Shown here piece after piece: positions 16,086 through 25,183 of a DNA stretch of 35,818 bases. Position 1 is the first letter of the stretch; the number at the start of each line of letters is the position of its first letter. Under the pieces are notes generated by a model. That model was given only the letters and a program-made list of their open reading frames with translations, made no database searches and was not told where the DNA came from. The DNA lies in assembly GCA_900315425.1 (NCBI GenBank), contig OMZA01000016.1, positions 1-35,818 of the forward strand, written 5' to 3'. The stretch is from an uncultured Eubacteriales bacterium. Its GTDB lineage: Bacteria; Bacillota; Clostridia; Lachnospirales; Lachnospiraceae. Both the position numbers and the translations under genes were made by a program.

Positions 16086-17216
16086 TTAAAATTCGTATAC
16101 TAGCGTAACTACAGTTCCTAAGCCAACTGTTGATTCTATATTAAACTTAGCGTTTATCAGTTTTGATCTATATTTCATCATTTGAATGCCATACATATTA
16201 TTTTCTATTAATATATTATCTTTTTGTTTAACAAAACCTTCTCCATTATCAGATATCTTTACATTAACTCTGAATTTATTAATATCCTGGACAATAAAAT
16301 TTAATTCTCTCATTTCCGCTGTTGAATCATTATTGTTCTCATCATTAACTTGATTTTCTGCAATGAGATTATCAATTTCTACAGAAACATTTATTTTTGA
16401 ACATCCTGCATGCGTATTTGCATTTTCGATAGCTTCTTTAATAATTCTAATGATATTTACAACTCTATTTCCGGAATCACTAATTTTGAAACCATTGTAA
16501 CTATATTCAATCTTATTATCTAGTTTCTGATTATAAACATCTATAAAATCTTTAATCTGCTTATAAATACCAACACTTCCATCAAAATGTTTCACGTGAA
16601 ACATTTTTGTGTTAAATTTTCTATTTAAGGCATTTATATTTTCTTCCAACTTTAATAATTCTACCTTTGTTCTTTCCTGATCTACATTTACAAAACTATT
16701 ACATAAAGAAATCTTATCTGATAACTTGGATATTTCTTTTTCGATGTCATTACTAAAGTATTTATCACATTTATTAATTTCATATTCTAAAATATTTATA
16801 AATTCGTTATAGTTTTCTTCCTTTGTCTTTTTAACTTCTTTAGATACAGTTTTCTTAGTTCCCTTTATACTTTCAGCTAACTGTAGTTCTGTATTCTCCA
16901 CATCTTCAAAGGCTTCATCTATCTTAACAATTTTATTTTCTAAATTTTCCACTCTTTTTTCTAATTCCTGAATTCTGTTAAGATATTCCTTTTTCTTAGC
17001 ATTTAACTTTTCAATTTCAATTTCATTTTTATCCTTATCATACACATTAGGAGTAAAAACTGAAAAAGTATTATCTATGTTATTACTAATTTCTTCTTTT
17101 AGTTTTTCAATTTCTTCTATTTTAAAGTGACACTGGGAAATTTTATCATTGAATTTATTTATATTTTCTTCTGTTCTTCTTTTTTCTCCATTGAGAAATG
17201 ATACTATATTTTCCAA
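16086..17216 (-). CDS. Soluble coiled-coil HATPase (histidine-kinase-like) protein carrying parS in its gene
   Basis: 376 residues, not a recognised named protein. Residues 1 to about 200 are charged heptad-like coiled coil. The C-terminal ~130 residues have the GHKL ATPase boxes of DegS/NarX-type sensor kinases: an N box EAIENANTHA, then SDNGEGF, and MYGIQMMKYR...GLGTVV. No membrane helix is seen, and no H-box with a phospho-accepting His is evident at the junction; that place reads KMFHVKHFDG, which is the parS sequence translated. So it may bind ATP without being a kinase. The start is TTG 17216, with GGAGGTG well placed upstream. It sits between rsmG and parA on the same strand. Confidence 0.72.
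   Translation of the reverse strand: MENIVSFLNGEKRRTEENINKFNDKISQCHFKIEEIEKLKEEISNNIDNTFSVFTPNVYDKDKNEIEIEKLNAKKKEYLNRIQELEKRVENLENKIVKIDEAFEDVENTELQLAESIKGTKKTVSKEVKKTKEENYNEFINILEYEINKCDKYFSNDIEKEISKLSDKISLCNSFVNVDQERTKVELLKLEENINALNRKFNTKMFHVKHFDGSVGIYKQIKDFIDVYNQKLDNKIEYSYNGFKISDSGNRVVNIIRIIKEAIENANTHAGCSKINVSVEIDNLIAENQVNDENNNDSTAEMRELNFIVQDINKFRVNVKISDNGEGFVKQKDNILIENNMYGIQMMKYRSKLINAKFNIESTVGLGTVVTLVYEF
16588..16603. promoter_or_regulatory. parS: parS site 2 (inside the HATPase gene)
   Basis: A second perfect TGTTTCACGTGAAACA, with AAAA and TTTT extending the palindrome. It lies within a reading frame and is translated as part of MFHVKHF. It is 539 bases from site 1. Confidence 0.96.
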
Positions 17217-17237
17217 GTATACACCTCCGTTCTGATT

Positions 17238-18005
17238 TTATAATGGATTCTTACTAGGGGTTCCGGCTTTTCTAGGATATGCCTTCGGTGTATTATTATT
17301 TTTCTTAATAAATACGAATTTACGAATAACTTCTTCTGTATTACCATTTTGAGAATTATAATCTTCTAATTTAATTTCAATTATTTTTTCTATTTTACAA
17401 TTTAATGTCTTTATAGCATTTTTAGAAGAATCAATTTCCTCTTCAGAATTACCCGCTTTATAAGATATAAAGCAGCCTCCTTTTTTAACAAATGGTGTAC
17501 AGTATTCAGATAAAGTAGCAAGATTAGCCACTGCTCTGGACACACTATAATCAAAGGACTCTCTTAGATTCGAATTTCTTGCTGCTTCTTCTGCTCTGCC
17601 ATGAATGCATTCTACATTTTCTAATTCAAGGCATTCCACAACATTTTTCAAAAAATTAATTCTTTTATTTAATGAATCTAACAATACCAACTTTATGTTA
17701 GGACATAATATTTTCAAAGGAATTCCTGGAAATCCTCCACCTGTACCAACATCTATAACTGAAACAGCTTTTTTATTAAAGATATCGTTTTTTTCTTTTA
17801 ATATAAGGCAGGAATCCACAAAATGTTTAATTACAACATCTTTAAATTCTACTATTCTTGTGAGATTAACTACTTTGTTTGTTTCTACAAGCATTTCATA
17901 ATATTTCAGGAATTGATTAACCTGCTTATCTGTTAAATCAATTCCAATATTATTAAAGGATTTTCTTAAAAAATCTACCTGTGCTTCTTCAAATGTATAT
18001 TCCAT
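17238..18005 (-). CDS. rsmG: 16S rRNA (guanine-N7)-methyltransferase RsmG (GidB)
   Basis: 255 residues. It methylates N7 of G527 (E. coli numbering) in the 530 loop of 16S rRNA with S-adenosylmethionine. The SAM-binding motif VIDVGTGGGFPGIPLKI lies near residue 85, followed by LLDSLNKRINFLKNV and SRAVANLATL, all typical. The C-terminal ~20 residues (KAYPRKAGTPSKNPL) also match the family. It stands 26 bases downstream of mnmG as in many Firmicutes origins. Loss of rsmG elsewhere gives low-level streptomycin resistance (known of the family). Confidence 0.97.
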   Translation of the reverse strand: MEYTFEEAQVDFLRKSFNNIGIDLTDKQVNQFLKYYEMLVETNKVVNLTRIVEFKDVVIKHFVDSCLILKEKNDIFNKKAVSVIDVGTGGGFPGIPLKILCPNIKLVLLDSLNKRINFLKNVVECLELENVECIHGRAEEAARNSNLRESFDYSVSRAVANLATLSEYCTPFVKKGGCFISYKAGNSEEEIDSSKNAIKTLNCKIEKIIEIKLEDYNSQNGNTEEVIRKFVFIKKNNNTPKAYPRKAGTPSKNPL

Positions 18006-18031
18006 ATAAAACTCTCTTTTAAAATTTTAAC

Positions 18032-19915
18032 TTAGTTATTCTTCTTTAAAGTACTTAAATATACCAGCAAACATGAGATATCCGCTGGGTTTACTCCTGG
18101 AATTCTACTAGCTTGTCCTACAGAAATAGGTTTGCATAATTCTAGCTTTTGTCTGGCTTCTATTCTAAGACTTGGAACTATCTTATAATCTATATTTTCA
18201 GGTATTTTCTTATTTTCCATTTTCTTAAACTGTTCTACCTGTTTAATTTGTCTGGAAATATATCCTTCATATTTAATATTTATATTAACCTGTTCAATTA
18301 CAGATTCAGGTAATTCTTTCCTATCAGGATCTAAATCAGCTAGCATTTCATAATTAAGTTCTGGTCTTCTTACTAATTCTGCTAAAGTAGAACCTGTATT
18401 TAAAGGTGAACTATCATGAGTCTTTAAAAATTTCTGAGTTTTTTCGTTAGCACCTATAACTACAGAATTAAGACGAGCTACTTCCTGTTCCACCATTTTA
18501 TATTTTTCAACAACCTTATTATAAGTTTCATCACTGACTAAGCCTACTCTGTGACCAATCTCACTAAGTCTCTGGTCTGCATTATCCTGGCGAAGTAAAA
18601 GTCTATATTCAGCTCTAGAGGTCATCATTCTATAAGGTTCTTTATTTTCTTTTGTTACCAGATCATCAATTAAAACACCAATATAGGCCTGGGATCTATC
18701 AAGAACTACCTGTTCTTCATTTTTAACATACATAGCTGCATTGATTCCAGCTATAATTCCCTGAGCTGCAGCTTCTTCGTATCCAGAACTTCCATTAAAT
18801 TGACCACCACTGAATAATCCGGATATTTTCTTGAATTCCAATGTTGGTTTTAACTGATTTGGATTAATACAATCATATTCAATGGCATATGCATTCTTTA
18901 CAATTCTTACATTTTCCAAACCTTTGACTGAACGATACATTCTATACTGAACATCCTCTGGTAAAGAACTTGACATTCCACCAAGATACATCTCATTGGT
19001 ATAACGTCCTTCCGGTTCAATAAATACCTGATGTCTCTTCTTATCTGCAAATTTTACCACCTTATCTTCAATTGACGGGCAATATCTTGGTCCTGTACCC
19101 TCTATCATTCCTGAAAATAATGGTGATCTGTCTATATTCTCCATAATAATTTTGTGAGTTTCTTCATTTGTATATGTTAACCAACATGAATCCTGTTCAA
19201 TTTGAACATCCTCTGGATTAGTTGAAAATGAAAATGGAACTACGTTCTTATCTCCAAACTGTTCCTCTAACTCGTCAAAATTAATTGATCTTTTATCTAC
19301 TCTTGCCGGTGTTCCAGTTTTATATCTAAACATTTCAATACCATTTGCCTTTAAAGAATCTGTAAGGTAATTAGCAGCCTGTAATCCATTAGGACCTGTG
19401 TAATTACTTACATCTCCATATATACATCTGGCTTTGAGATAGGTTCCGGTGCATAATACAACAGCCTTTGCCATATAAGTAGCCCCTGAAAATGTTTTTA
19501 CACCTTTTATAACTCCGTCTTCCACAATAATTTCTGAGACTTCCGCCTGTCTTACTGTAAGATTATCCTGGTTTTCTAAAGTTTTTCTCATCTCTGATGT
19601 ATATGCATGTTTATCGGCCTGAGCTCTTAAAGAATGAACTGCAGGACCCTTTGAAGCATTGAGCATCTTTGATTGTATAAATGTTTTATCTATATTTTTA
19701 CCCATTTCTCCACCTAAGGCATCAAGTTCTCTTACCAAATGTCCTTTTGAACTTCCACCTATATTTGGATTACATGGCATTAATGCTATTGAACCTACAT
19801 GAACTGTAAATACAATAGTATCCAAACCTAATCTGGCACAGGCAAGAGCTGCCTCACATCCGGCATGGCCTGCACCTACTACTACAACATCATAATTTTC
19901 ACAAAGATTATTCAT
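18032..19915 (-). CDS. mnmG: tRNA uridine 5-carboxymethylaminomethyl modification enzyme MnmG (GidA)
   Basis: 627 residues, the FAD-dependent partner of MnmE in making cmnm5U34 in tRNAs that read split codon boxes. The FAD-binding [17 protein letters not shown] is at the N-terminus. [13 protein letters not shown] and [22 protein letters not shown] are family signatures. The length is normal. It is encoded downstream of mnmE with a 59-base gap, which holds only a weak AATTAC/GTAATT dyad. Confidence 0.97.
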   Translation of the reverse strand: MNNLCENYDVVVVGAGHAGCEAALACARLGLDTIVFTVHVGSIALMPCNPNIGGSSKGHLVRELDALGGEMGKNIDKTFIQSKMLNASKGPAVHSLRAQADKHAYTSEMRKTLENQDNLTVRQAEVSEIIVEDGVIKGVKTFSGATYMAKAVVLCTGTYLKARCIYGDVSNYTGPNGLQAANYLTDSLKANGIEMFRYKTGTPARVDKRSINFDELEEQFGDKNVVPFSFSTNPEDVQIEQDSCWLTYTNEETHKIIMENIDRSPLFSGMIEGTGPRYCPSIEDKVVKFADKKRHQVFIEPEGRYTNEMYLGGMSSSLPEDVQYRMYRSVKGLENVRIVKNAYAIEYDCINPNQLKPTLEFKKISGLFSGGQFNGSSGYEEAAAQGIIAGINAAMYVKNEEQVVLDRSQAYIGVLIDDLVTKENKEPYRMMTSRAEYRLLLRQDNADQRLSEIGHRVGLVSDETYNKVVEKYKMVEQEVARLNSVVIGANEKTQKFLKTHDSSPLNTGSTLAELVRRPELNYEMLADLDPDRKELPESVIEQVNINIKYEGYISRQIKQVEQFKKMENKKIPENIDYKIVPSLRIEARQKLELCKPISVGQASRIPGVNPADISCLLVYLSTLKKNN

Positions 19916-19974
19916 TACTTCACTCTTTCTTCATTGCGTAATATAAATTACTCAATTCGTAATTTATTATAAAT

Positions 19975-21354
19975 TTATTTTCCCATACAGAATTTAGAAA
20001 ATATTTCATTTACAAGATCATCTGACACTTCTTCGCCAATGATATAACCTAACTCTTCATAGGCACCCATTAAATCAATTGAAAAGAAATCTTCAGGCAT
20101 CTCATCATCTATACTAACAAGAACTAATTCCAAACTTTTCTTAGCATTTACCAAAGCTTCTTTATGTCTTGCATTTGTTATAAATATTTCATGATTATAA
20201 GATACCATTCCATCATAAAACATTTCCTTAATTCTATTTTTTATATCGTCAATTCCAATATTTTCTTTTGCGGATATTTCTATAGGTTCTGTATTAATAA
20301 TTTCCTTAATATCATCCTTTGATACTATACTCTCCAAATCCGTTTTATTCAATAAAACTATAGACTTTTTATCTGAAATAAGCTTAATAATTTCTTTGTC
20401 ATTTTCATCTAAAGGAACAGATGAGTCCACAACGTAGATTACCAAATCTGCAGATTTTGCAGCTTCCTTTGAACGCTCTACCCCAATCTTTTCTACAACA
20501 TCTTCTGTTTCTCTTATTCCTGCTGTATCCACAATATCAAGATGCATCTCTGATAAAGTCATGGATTCCTCTAAAGTATCTCTAGTAGTTCCTGCAATAT
20601 CAGTAACAATAGCTCTTTGGGTTCCTAACAAAGTATTCATAAGGGAAGATTTACCAGCATTTGGTTTTCCAAGAATTACTGTTTTTATTCCCTGAGAGAT
20701 AATTCTTCCATCATCAGAAGTCTTAACTAAATCATTTATAACTATAAGATAATCATTAACATCCACCCTTAGTTCTTCACCATAATTATTTAAAGTATAA
20801 TGTTCCGGGTCATCAAGTGCAGCTTCTATAAATGCAATGTGGTGAATGATTTTTTGGCGTAAATCCTTAATTGTTTTACTTATGCTACCTTCCATCTGAG
20901 AAATGGATGCACTTAAAGCCATATTATTTCTGGCATTAATAATATCCATTACAGCCTCTGCCTGGGAAAGATCTATTCTTCCATTTAAAAATGCACGCTT
21001 GGTAAACTCTCCTGGTTCTGCTGTTCTTGCGCCATTTTTTAAAATCAAGTCTAATATTTTTTTTGTTACAGTTATTCCACCATGACAATTAATTTCAACT
21101 ACGTCTTCTTTCGTATATGTATTAGGAGCTTTCATAACTGAAACTAAAACTTCATCTACATCTTTATCACCATCTTTGATAATTCCATAGTGAATTGTAT
21201 GAGATTTTACATCTTTTAATTTTTTATTATTACGCTTTGCGTAAAATATTTTATCAGCAACTTCTATTGCTTCATCTCCACTAATTCTTATAATGCTAAT
21301 ACCAGAATTACTTACAGCAGTAGATATAGCAGTTATAGTATCTGTCTTAAACAT
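19975..21354 (-). CDS. mnmE: tRNA modification GTPase MnmE (TrmE)
   Basis: 459 residues. The N-terminal tetrahydrofolate-binding domain has the usual DTITAISTAVSNSGISIIRISG start, a helical domain follows, and the embedded GTPase domain shows GKPNAGKSS, DIAGTTRDT, DTAGIRET and NKTD. The C-terminus ends in CMGK, the conserved CxGK that holds the modification-site cysteine. With MnmG it modifies U34. AGGAGG precedes the ATG. A terminator lies upstream, between jag and this gene. Confidence 0.97.
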   Translation of the reverse strand: MFKTDTITAISTAVSNSGISIIRISGDEAIEVADKIFYAKRNNKKLKDVKSHTIHYGIIKDGDKDVDEVLVSVMKAPNTYTKEDVVEINCHGGITVTKKILDLILKNGARTAEPGEFTKRAFLNGRIDLSQAEAVMDIINARNNMALSASISQMEGSISKTIKDLRQKIIHHIAFIEAALDDPEHYTLNNYGEELRVDVNDYLIVINDLVKTSDDGRIISQGIKTVILGKPNAGKSSLMNTLLGTQRAIVTDIAGTTRDTLEESMTLSEMHLDIVDTAGIRETEDVVEKIGVERSKEAAKSADLVIYVVDSSVPLDENDKEIIKLISDKKSIVLLNKTDLESIVSKDDIKEIINTEPIEISAKENIGIDDIKNRIKEMFYDGMVSYNHEIFITNARHKEALVNAKKSLELVLVSIDDEMPEDFFSIDLMGAYEELGYIIGEEVSDDLVNEIFSKFCMGK

Positions 21355-21391
21355 GGCAATCCTCCTAATTTAATCACTCTTACCATAATAT

Positions 21392-21429
21392 AAAAAAAGT
21401 TCTTTGTATGCAAGCACACAAAGAACTTT
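21392..21429 (-). terminator. Intrinsic terminator after jag
   Basis: A perfect 12-bp stem (21396-21407 with 21418-21429, 10-base loop) is followed on the minus strand by seven T. It splits rpmH-jag from mnmE onward, although only 38 bases remain before mnmE, so partial read-through or a very short promoter must feed mnmE. Confidence 0.85.
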
Positions 21430-21444
21430 AATAATGATTCTTTA

Positions 21445-22194
21445 TTATTTTTTAAGTAATACAATAATATGTCTGTAAGGTTCTTCACCTTCACTCTTTG
21501 TAGTAACATATTTATCATTCTGAAGAGCTGAATGAATAATTCTTCTCTCATATGGATTCATTGGTTCAAGAGATACACTTCTTCTTGTTCTCTTTACTTT
21601 AAACGCAATATTCTTTGCAAGTTCTTCAAGAGTTTTCTTTCTTCTAGCTCTATAGTTTTCTGTATCAATTTTTACTCTTGTATAATCAGCTCTGTCTTTG
21701 TTAATTACAAGACTTACCAAATACTGTAATGAATCAATTGTCTGACCTCTTTTACCAATAAGGGTTCCCATGTTGTCGCCCTCCATATTGATTTCTAAAG
21801 TCTTATCTGTTTCATTCATTTTGATATCAAGCTTAACTTCCATATCCATTGCTTTGAAAACTTTGTTTAAGAATTCTTTTGCTGTCTCTTCAATATTATC
21901 ATTTGAAGCTGCAACATTTTCCTTAACAACATCTTTAGCTACTTCAGTTTTTGCTACTTCATTTACTTCTTCTTTAGTTGTTTCTTCAACCTTTTCTTCA
22001 GAGTTTTCAACTTTAGGAGCTTCTCCTAAATATACTTTAATCTTAGCAGGCTTTTTTCCAAGACCTAATATACCAGCACTACCCTCTTCAATTACTTCAT
22101 AATTAAGTTCATCACTTGTTTTTGAAAGACTTATACATGCTTCACTAATTGCTTCTGACACAGATTTGCCTGTAAACTCTTTGAATTCTTCCAT
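21445..22194 (-). CDS. jag: RNA-binding protein Jag / KhpB (SpoIIIJ-associated)
   Basis: 249 residues. An N-terminal Jag domain (MEEFKEFTGKSVSEAISEAC, then EVIEEGSAGILGLGKKPAKI) is followed by an acidic Glu/Val/Lys linker (about 65-105), a KH domain with GTLIGKRGQTIDSLQYLV, and an R3H domain (LEPMNPYERRIIHSALQ). It is an RNA-binding regulator linked to cell-wall growth and division in Gram-positives and is coded next to yidC. I start at ATG 22194, with GGGTGG upstream, instead of a GTG three codons earlier. Confidence 0.95.
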   Translation of the reverse strand: MEEFKEFTGKSVSEAISEACISLSKTSDELNYEVIEEGSAGILGLGKKPAKIKVYLGEAPKVENSEEKVEETTKEEVNEVAKTEVAKDVVKENVAASNDNIEETAKEFLNKVFKAMDMEVKLDIKMNETDKTLEINMEGDNMGTLIGKRGQTIDSLQYLVSLVINKDRADYTRVKIDTENYRARRKKTLEELAKNIAFKVKRTRRSVSLEPMNPYERRIIHSALQNDKYVTTKSEGEEPYRHIIVLLKK

Positions 22195-22223
22195 TTTAAC
22201 CACCCTTCTAAAACAAAAAATTA

Positions 22224-23645
22224 TTATTTCTTATTTTTATTATTGGCTTCATTAATAGACTTAACAAGATTAGCTTTTTCAGCCATACTTCCTGATTTAT
22301 ATTTCTTATTACTATCAACAACATTTTTTGTACTAATATTTGCTTTACTCTTTAAACTCCTTGTTGATGTTGTTGCAGCTGAAGTAACTTTATCAGAATC
22401 TATATTTTTCTTAGCTTTTTTCTTCTTAACCTTTTCCATGTTCTTATCAATAATATCCTGCACATCAACATTCTTAAAGTAATTAATAAGAATCAACTGA
22501 GTTACAGCCTGTATAATTCCTGTAAGAGCCCAGTACAAACCAAGACCTGCAGGAACTGACAATGCGATGAAACCAGACATTAAAGGCATAACATACATTG
22601 TAACCTTCATTGAATTAGCCATCTGATTATTCTGCATAGCTGAGTCATCTTGATTTCTCATTGATATAAACACACTAAAGAACTGAGCAAGACATGATAT
22701 TAATGGTATTAAAAGAGCTAATCCCATTGCACTTGATGGTGACTCACCTAAATTAATAGGACCAAATGTATATACCTTGTTGATATTACTCTTGGCTGTA
22801 TCTACATTTTCTTTATTACATTCTAATGTAACTTCGCCATCCTCTATATCTGTTAAAAATTCTTCTCTTGCATCATCATCTTTAATAATTTTCTTCCACT
22901 GACTTTCAGTGATTTCTGCATTATTTATATCTTTTACAAATGAAGCAGAATTTTCATAACACTTACTTAAATCAGACCATTGTTCATCAGAATATTTTGC
23001 AATAATATCATTTACTTTTTCGCTATCATCCTGACCATCTATAGTCTTAAGCATTCTATCTACATACTTATAGTCTTTGCCTTTTACATATTTATCGTAT
23101 GCGGTATTTAAGATATAGAATTTATCATAATCAGTAAAATCGTCGTAATCTGCTTTCTTATAATCGTTTTCATCTAAATTGCTGTCTACAACATAATTAC
23201 TTACCGGTTCAAAATAATTATGAACTGCTGGTACGTATGCCGGAATACTAGCGATAATGTAATACAAAGAAAACAGAATTGGTAACTGAATTAACATCTG
23301 TAAACAGCTACCCGTTGGAGATGTTCCGTACTTTTCATATACGGCTTTTGTCTCCTCATTCATAGCAACTACTGAATCTTGATCTCTTTTGTTTTGATAT
23401 TTTTTCTGTATTGCCTGCAATTCTGGTGTCATTACAGAATTAAGCTTAGTAAACTTTTGCTGCTTAACTTGTAACGGAAATAAAACAAGCTTAACAATTA
23501 CTGTAAATACAATAATACAAATACCTATATTTTCGATGCCGAATTTATCAAACATGTTATAGATTAAGCTCATCAACATACCCAATATATCAGCAAACCA
23601 ACTTATAACAGGTGTTGTACTTCTTACTAAAATCATACCTAACAA
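22224..23645 (-). CDS. yidC: Membrane protein insertase YidC/Oxa1 with a large loop insertion
   Basis: 473 residues, much longer than the usual 250-290 of Gram-positive YidC. The conserved core is there: helix IIVFTVIVKLVLFPLQVKQQK (Lys52 where the groove arginine normally is), then LQMLIQLPILFSLYYII, and three later helices from about residue 305 to 390. An acidic, soluble insertion of ~150 residues (about 145-300) lies in the extracytoplasmic loop after the second conserved helix, and a basic tail of ~80 residues ends the protein, as expected for ribosome contact. The start is TTG 23645, seven bases after a perfect AAAGGAGG, which overlaps the yidD stop. Confidence 0.93.
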   Translation of the reverse strand: MLGMILVRSTTPVISWFADILGMLMSLIYNMFDKFGIENIGICIIVFTVIVKLVLFPLQVKQQKFTKLNSVMTPELQAIQKKYQNKRDQDSVVAMNEETKAVYEKYGTSPTGSCLQMLIQLPILFSLYYIIASIPAYVPAVHNYFEPVSNYVVDSNLDENDYKKADYDDFTDYDKFYILNTAYDKYVKGKDYKYVDRMLKTIDGQDDSEKVNDIIAKYSDEQWSDLSKCYENSASFVKDINNAEITESQWKKIIKDDDAREEFLTDIEDGEVTLECNKENVDTAKSNINKVYTFGPINLGESPSSAMGLALLIPLISCLAQFFSVFISMRNQDDSAMQNNQMANSMKVTMYVMPLMSGFIALSVPAGLGLYWALTGIIQAVTQLILINYFKNVDVQDIIDKNMEKVKKKKAKKNIDSDKVTSAATTSTRSLKSKANISTKNVVDSNKKYKSGSMAEKANLVKSINEANNKNKK

Positions 23646-23658
23646 AGGTTTTCCTCCT

Positions 23659-23946
23659 TTATGGTACTGGATCTAATCCTCCTTTTGAAAATGGATTACA
23701 TCTCAATATTCTCTTAATGCTTAAATAAGCACCTTTGAAGGGACCGTATTTTTCAATTGCTTCTAATGCATATTGTGAACATGTTGGGATATATCTGCAA
23801 TGATTATTTCCCTTAATTGGTGAAATAAATCTTCTATAAAAAATAATACTTCCAATTAAAAATTTCTTTAGTACAAATGAAATTCCTTTTAAAATGCCTG
23901 ATATTCCTTTTAACATTGTTCTAAAAATACCACACTCACACTTCAA
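23659..23946 (-). CDS. yidD: Membrane protein insertion efficiency factor YidD
   Basis: Up to 95 residues. It contains [29 protein letters not shown] and then [17 protein letters not shown], the YidD hallmark with its three cysteines. It helps YidC insert membrane proteins and sits between rnpA and yidC as usual. The start is uncertain: TTG 23946 gives an N-terminal extension ([10 protein letters not shown]), and ATG 23916 (MLKGISG) also fits the family. Neither has a strong ribosome-binding site. Confidence 0.9.
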   Translation of the reverse strand: MKCECGIFRTMLKGISGILKGISFVLKKFLIGSIIFYRRFISPIKGNNHCRYIPTCSQYALEAIEKYGPFKGAYLSIKRILRCNPFSKGGLDPVP

Positions 23947-23972
23947 ATATTATCATCTCTGTTCTTATAAAA

Positions 23973-24320
23973 TTATAATAGCCCTTGTCTTTTACAAAGA
24001 CCTAAAAAAGATTTTTCAATTTCGTGAAAATCAGATTGTGCTGCACCTTTTCTTACTATTACAACAATATCTGCATCATATTTAAAATCTTCTTTATTTA
24101 ATCTGAAACACTCTCTAACCAATCTGGTTAGTCTATGTCTCACAACACTGTTACCGACTTTCTTACTGATTGATATTCCAATTCTACTTATTTTTTCTTC
24201 ATTATTAGTATCATCCTTATTAAGGACATACATAACCAGTAACCCGTCTGACTTGGATCTACCTTTTTTGTAGACCTTTCTAAAATCATCATTTTTCTTG
24301 ATAGAATTAAATCTTTTCAA
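23973..24320 (-). CDS. rnpA: Ribonuclease P protein component
   Basis: 115 residues, basic. It is the protein cofactor of RNase P, which trims 5' ends of tRNAs. Typical features are FNSIKKNDDFRKVYKKG at the start and RIGISISKKVGNSVVRHRLTRLVRE, a variant of the RNR motif (His and Thr replace the usual Asn and Lys). I start at TTG 24320: GGAG is six bases upstream and the product begins MKRFNSIKKN as in relatives. A longer frame from 24365 would translate through a terminator-like hairpin and is not credible. Confidence 0.93.
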   Translation of the reverse strand: MKRFNSIKKNDDFRKVYKKGRSKSDGLLVMYVLNKDDTNNEEKISRIGISISKKVGNSVVRHRLTRLVRECFRLNKEDFKYDADIVVIVRKGAAQSDFHEIEKSFLGLCKRQGLL

Positions 24321-24330
24321 TTTTGTCTCC

Positions 24331-24364
24331 AAAAAATTTTGTCTGTATGCAAAGCATACAGACA
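24331..24364 (-). terminator. Terminator-like hairpin between rpmH and rnpA
   Basis: An 11-bp perfect stem (24354-24364 with 24340-24350, 3-base loop), followed on the minus strand by AAAATTTTTT. It is the second of two hairpins after rpmH and probably lowers rnpA transcription relative to rpmH. Confidence 0.7.
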
Positions 24365-24392
24365 TCTAATCTTATCTTACTTTAAACCTAAG

Positions 24393-24422
24393 CAAAAAGA
24401 AAGACCACATTACTGCGGTCTT
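24393..24422 (-). terminator. Terminator overlapping the rpmH stop
   Basis: On the minus strand AAGACC (24422-24417) pairs with GGTCTTT (24406-24400), with one more C-G pair inside an A-C mismatch, and is followed by TCTTTTTG. The stem includes part of the rpmH stop codon. Probably partial, since rnpA lies downstream. Confidence 0.75.
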
Positions 24423-24555
24423 AAGCTGATAATTTCTTTCTTCCTTTTAATCTTCTAGCTGCTAAAACTTTTCTTCCGCTTGCTGTACTCATTCTTTTTC
24501 TAAATCCATGAACTTTTGCTCTTGATCTTTTCTTTGGCTGAAATGTCATCTTCAT
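24421..24555 (-). CDS. rpmH: Ribosomal protein L34
   Basis: 44 residues, beginning [20 protein letters not shown] and ending GRKKLSA, nearly all Lys/Arg/Gly, the invariant form of L34 in the large ribosomal subunit. GGAGGTG is nine bases before the ATG. It is too short to stand out by length alone but unmistakable. First gene left of oriC, followed by two hairpins and rnpA. Confidence 0.98.
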   Translation of the reverse strand: MKMTFQPKKRSRAKVHGFRKRMSTASGRKVLAARRLKGRKKLSA

Positions 24556-24601
24556 TATTAAACACCTCCATTTCTATATAAAACTGGAAAATATCGTTAA
24601 A

Positions 24602-24630
24602 ATTATATTGTAAAACCCTATATAAGTCAA
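24602..24630 (-). promoter_or_regulatory. rpmH promoter
   Basis: On the minus strand TTGACT (24630-24625) and TATAAT (24607-24602) with exactly 17 bases between, 46 bases before the L34 start. A strong vegetative promoter. Confidence 0.9.
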
Positions 24631-24660
24631 GTTATTTATTATTTCAAAATAGAAATAATA

Positions 24661-24980
24661 TAAACTTTACATAATTTTTTATTTAGTTTACGTAAAGATA
24701 TCCACATTTTGTGGACTAATTGTGGATTAAATTTTATTATCAACAATTTGTCTTAAATTTTGCCCGTAAATAAAGAACTTTTTAATTTTGAAAAAGTTTA
24801 TAATATACACACATAAAATTCTGGATTTTTCTCTTTTTTAAAATTATGTAAATTATATTTTTCTTTATCAACAATTTTCATTTTTTGTGGATATAAATTT
24901 TTTAACATTATTTTTCTTTATATATACTATATTTTAAAGATTTAATCCACATTATCCACAAAGTTATCCACAAATTTCAT
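24661..24980. other. oriC: oriC, left part: DnaA-box cluster upstream of dnaA
   Basis: Nine DnaA-box-like nonamers lie in a very AT-rich, gene-free stretch. Plus strand: 24698 (ATATCCACA), 24737 and 24865 (TTATCAACA), 24943 (TAATCCACA), 24952 and 24964 (both perfect TTATCCACA). Minus strand: 24710 (TAGTCCACA), 24721 (TAATCCACA), 24886 (ATATCCACA). The last three plus-strand boxes are in tandem, 9 and 12 bases apart. Positions are left ends. A 9-bp hairpin (24637-24660) lies between this cluster and the rpmH promoter. Together with the dnaA-dnaN gap it forms a two-part origin as in Bacillus. Confidence 0.93.
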
Positions 24981-25041
24981 TATTAGTAATAAAATATTTT
25001 TCTTCCTATATATATGTTTTTATTTTATAAACTGTATTTCA

Positions 25042-25070
25042 TTGATAATTTGACATTTTTGGAGTAAAAT
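25042..25070 (+). promoter_or_regulatory. Likely dnaA promoter
   Basis: TTGATA (25042-25047) and TAAAAT (25065-25070) are 17 bases apart, about 114 bases before the dnaA ATG. The leader 25080-25183 shows no further clear element. Confidence 0.6.
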
Positions 25071-25183
25071 AGACATATCTGAGTTTTTGACCTTATTTAT
25101 AAATTTGAGCCAAATTTAGCCTTATTTTAAAGTTTTCACCTTATATAAGGTCTTTGCCAGATATTATTATGAGAGGTAATAAC

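Noticed and set aside
16086-17216. Calling the HATPase protein a classical sensor histidine kinase
   Set aside because: No membrane segment, no clear phospho-accepting His box, and no response regulator gene beside it.
21333-21551. 72-residue minus-strand frame across jag end and the terminator
   Set aside because: It would translate through the terminator stem and overlaps the end of jag out of frame.
25050-25055. TTGACA as the -35 box of dnaA
   Set aside because: No good -10 at 16-18 bases; TTGATA at 25042 with TAAAAT 17 bases on is better.
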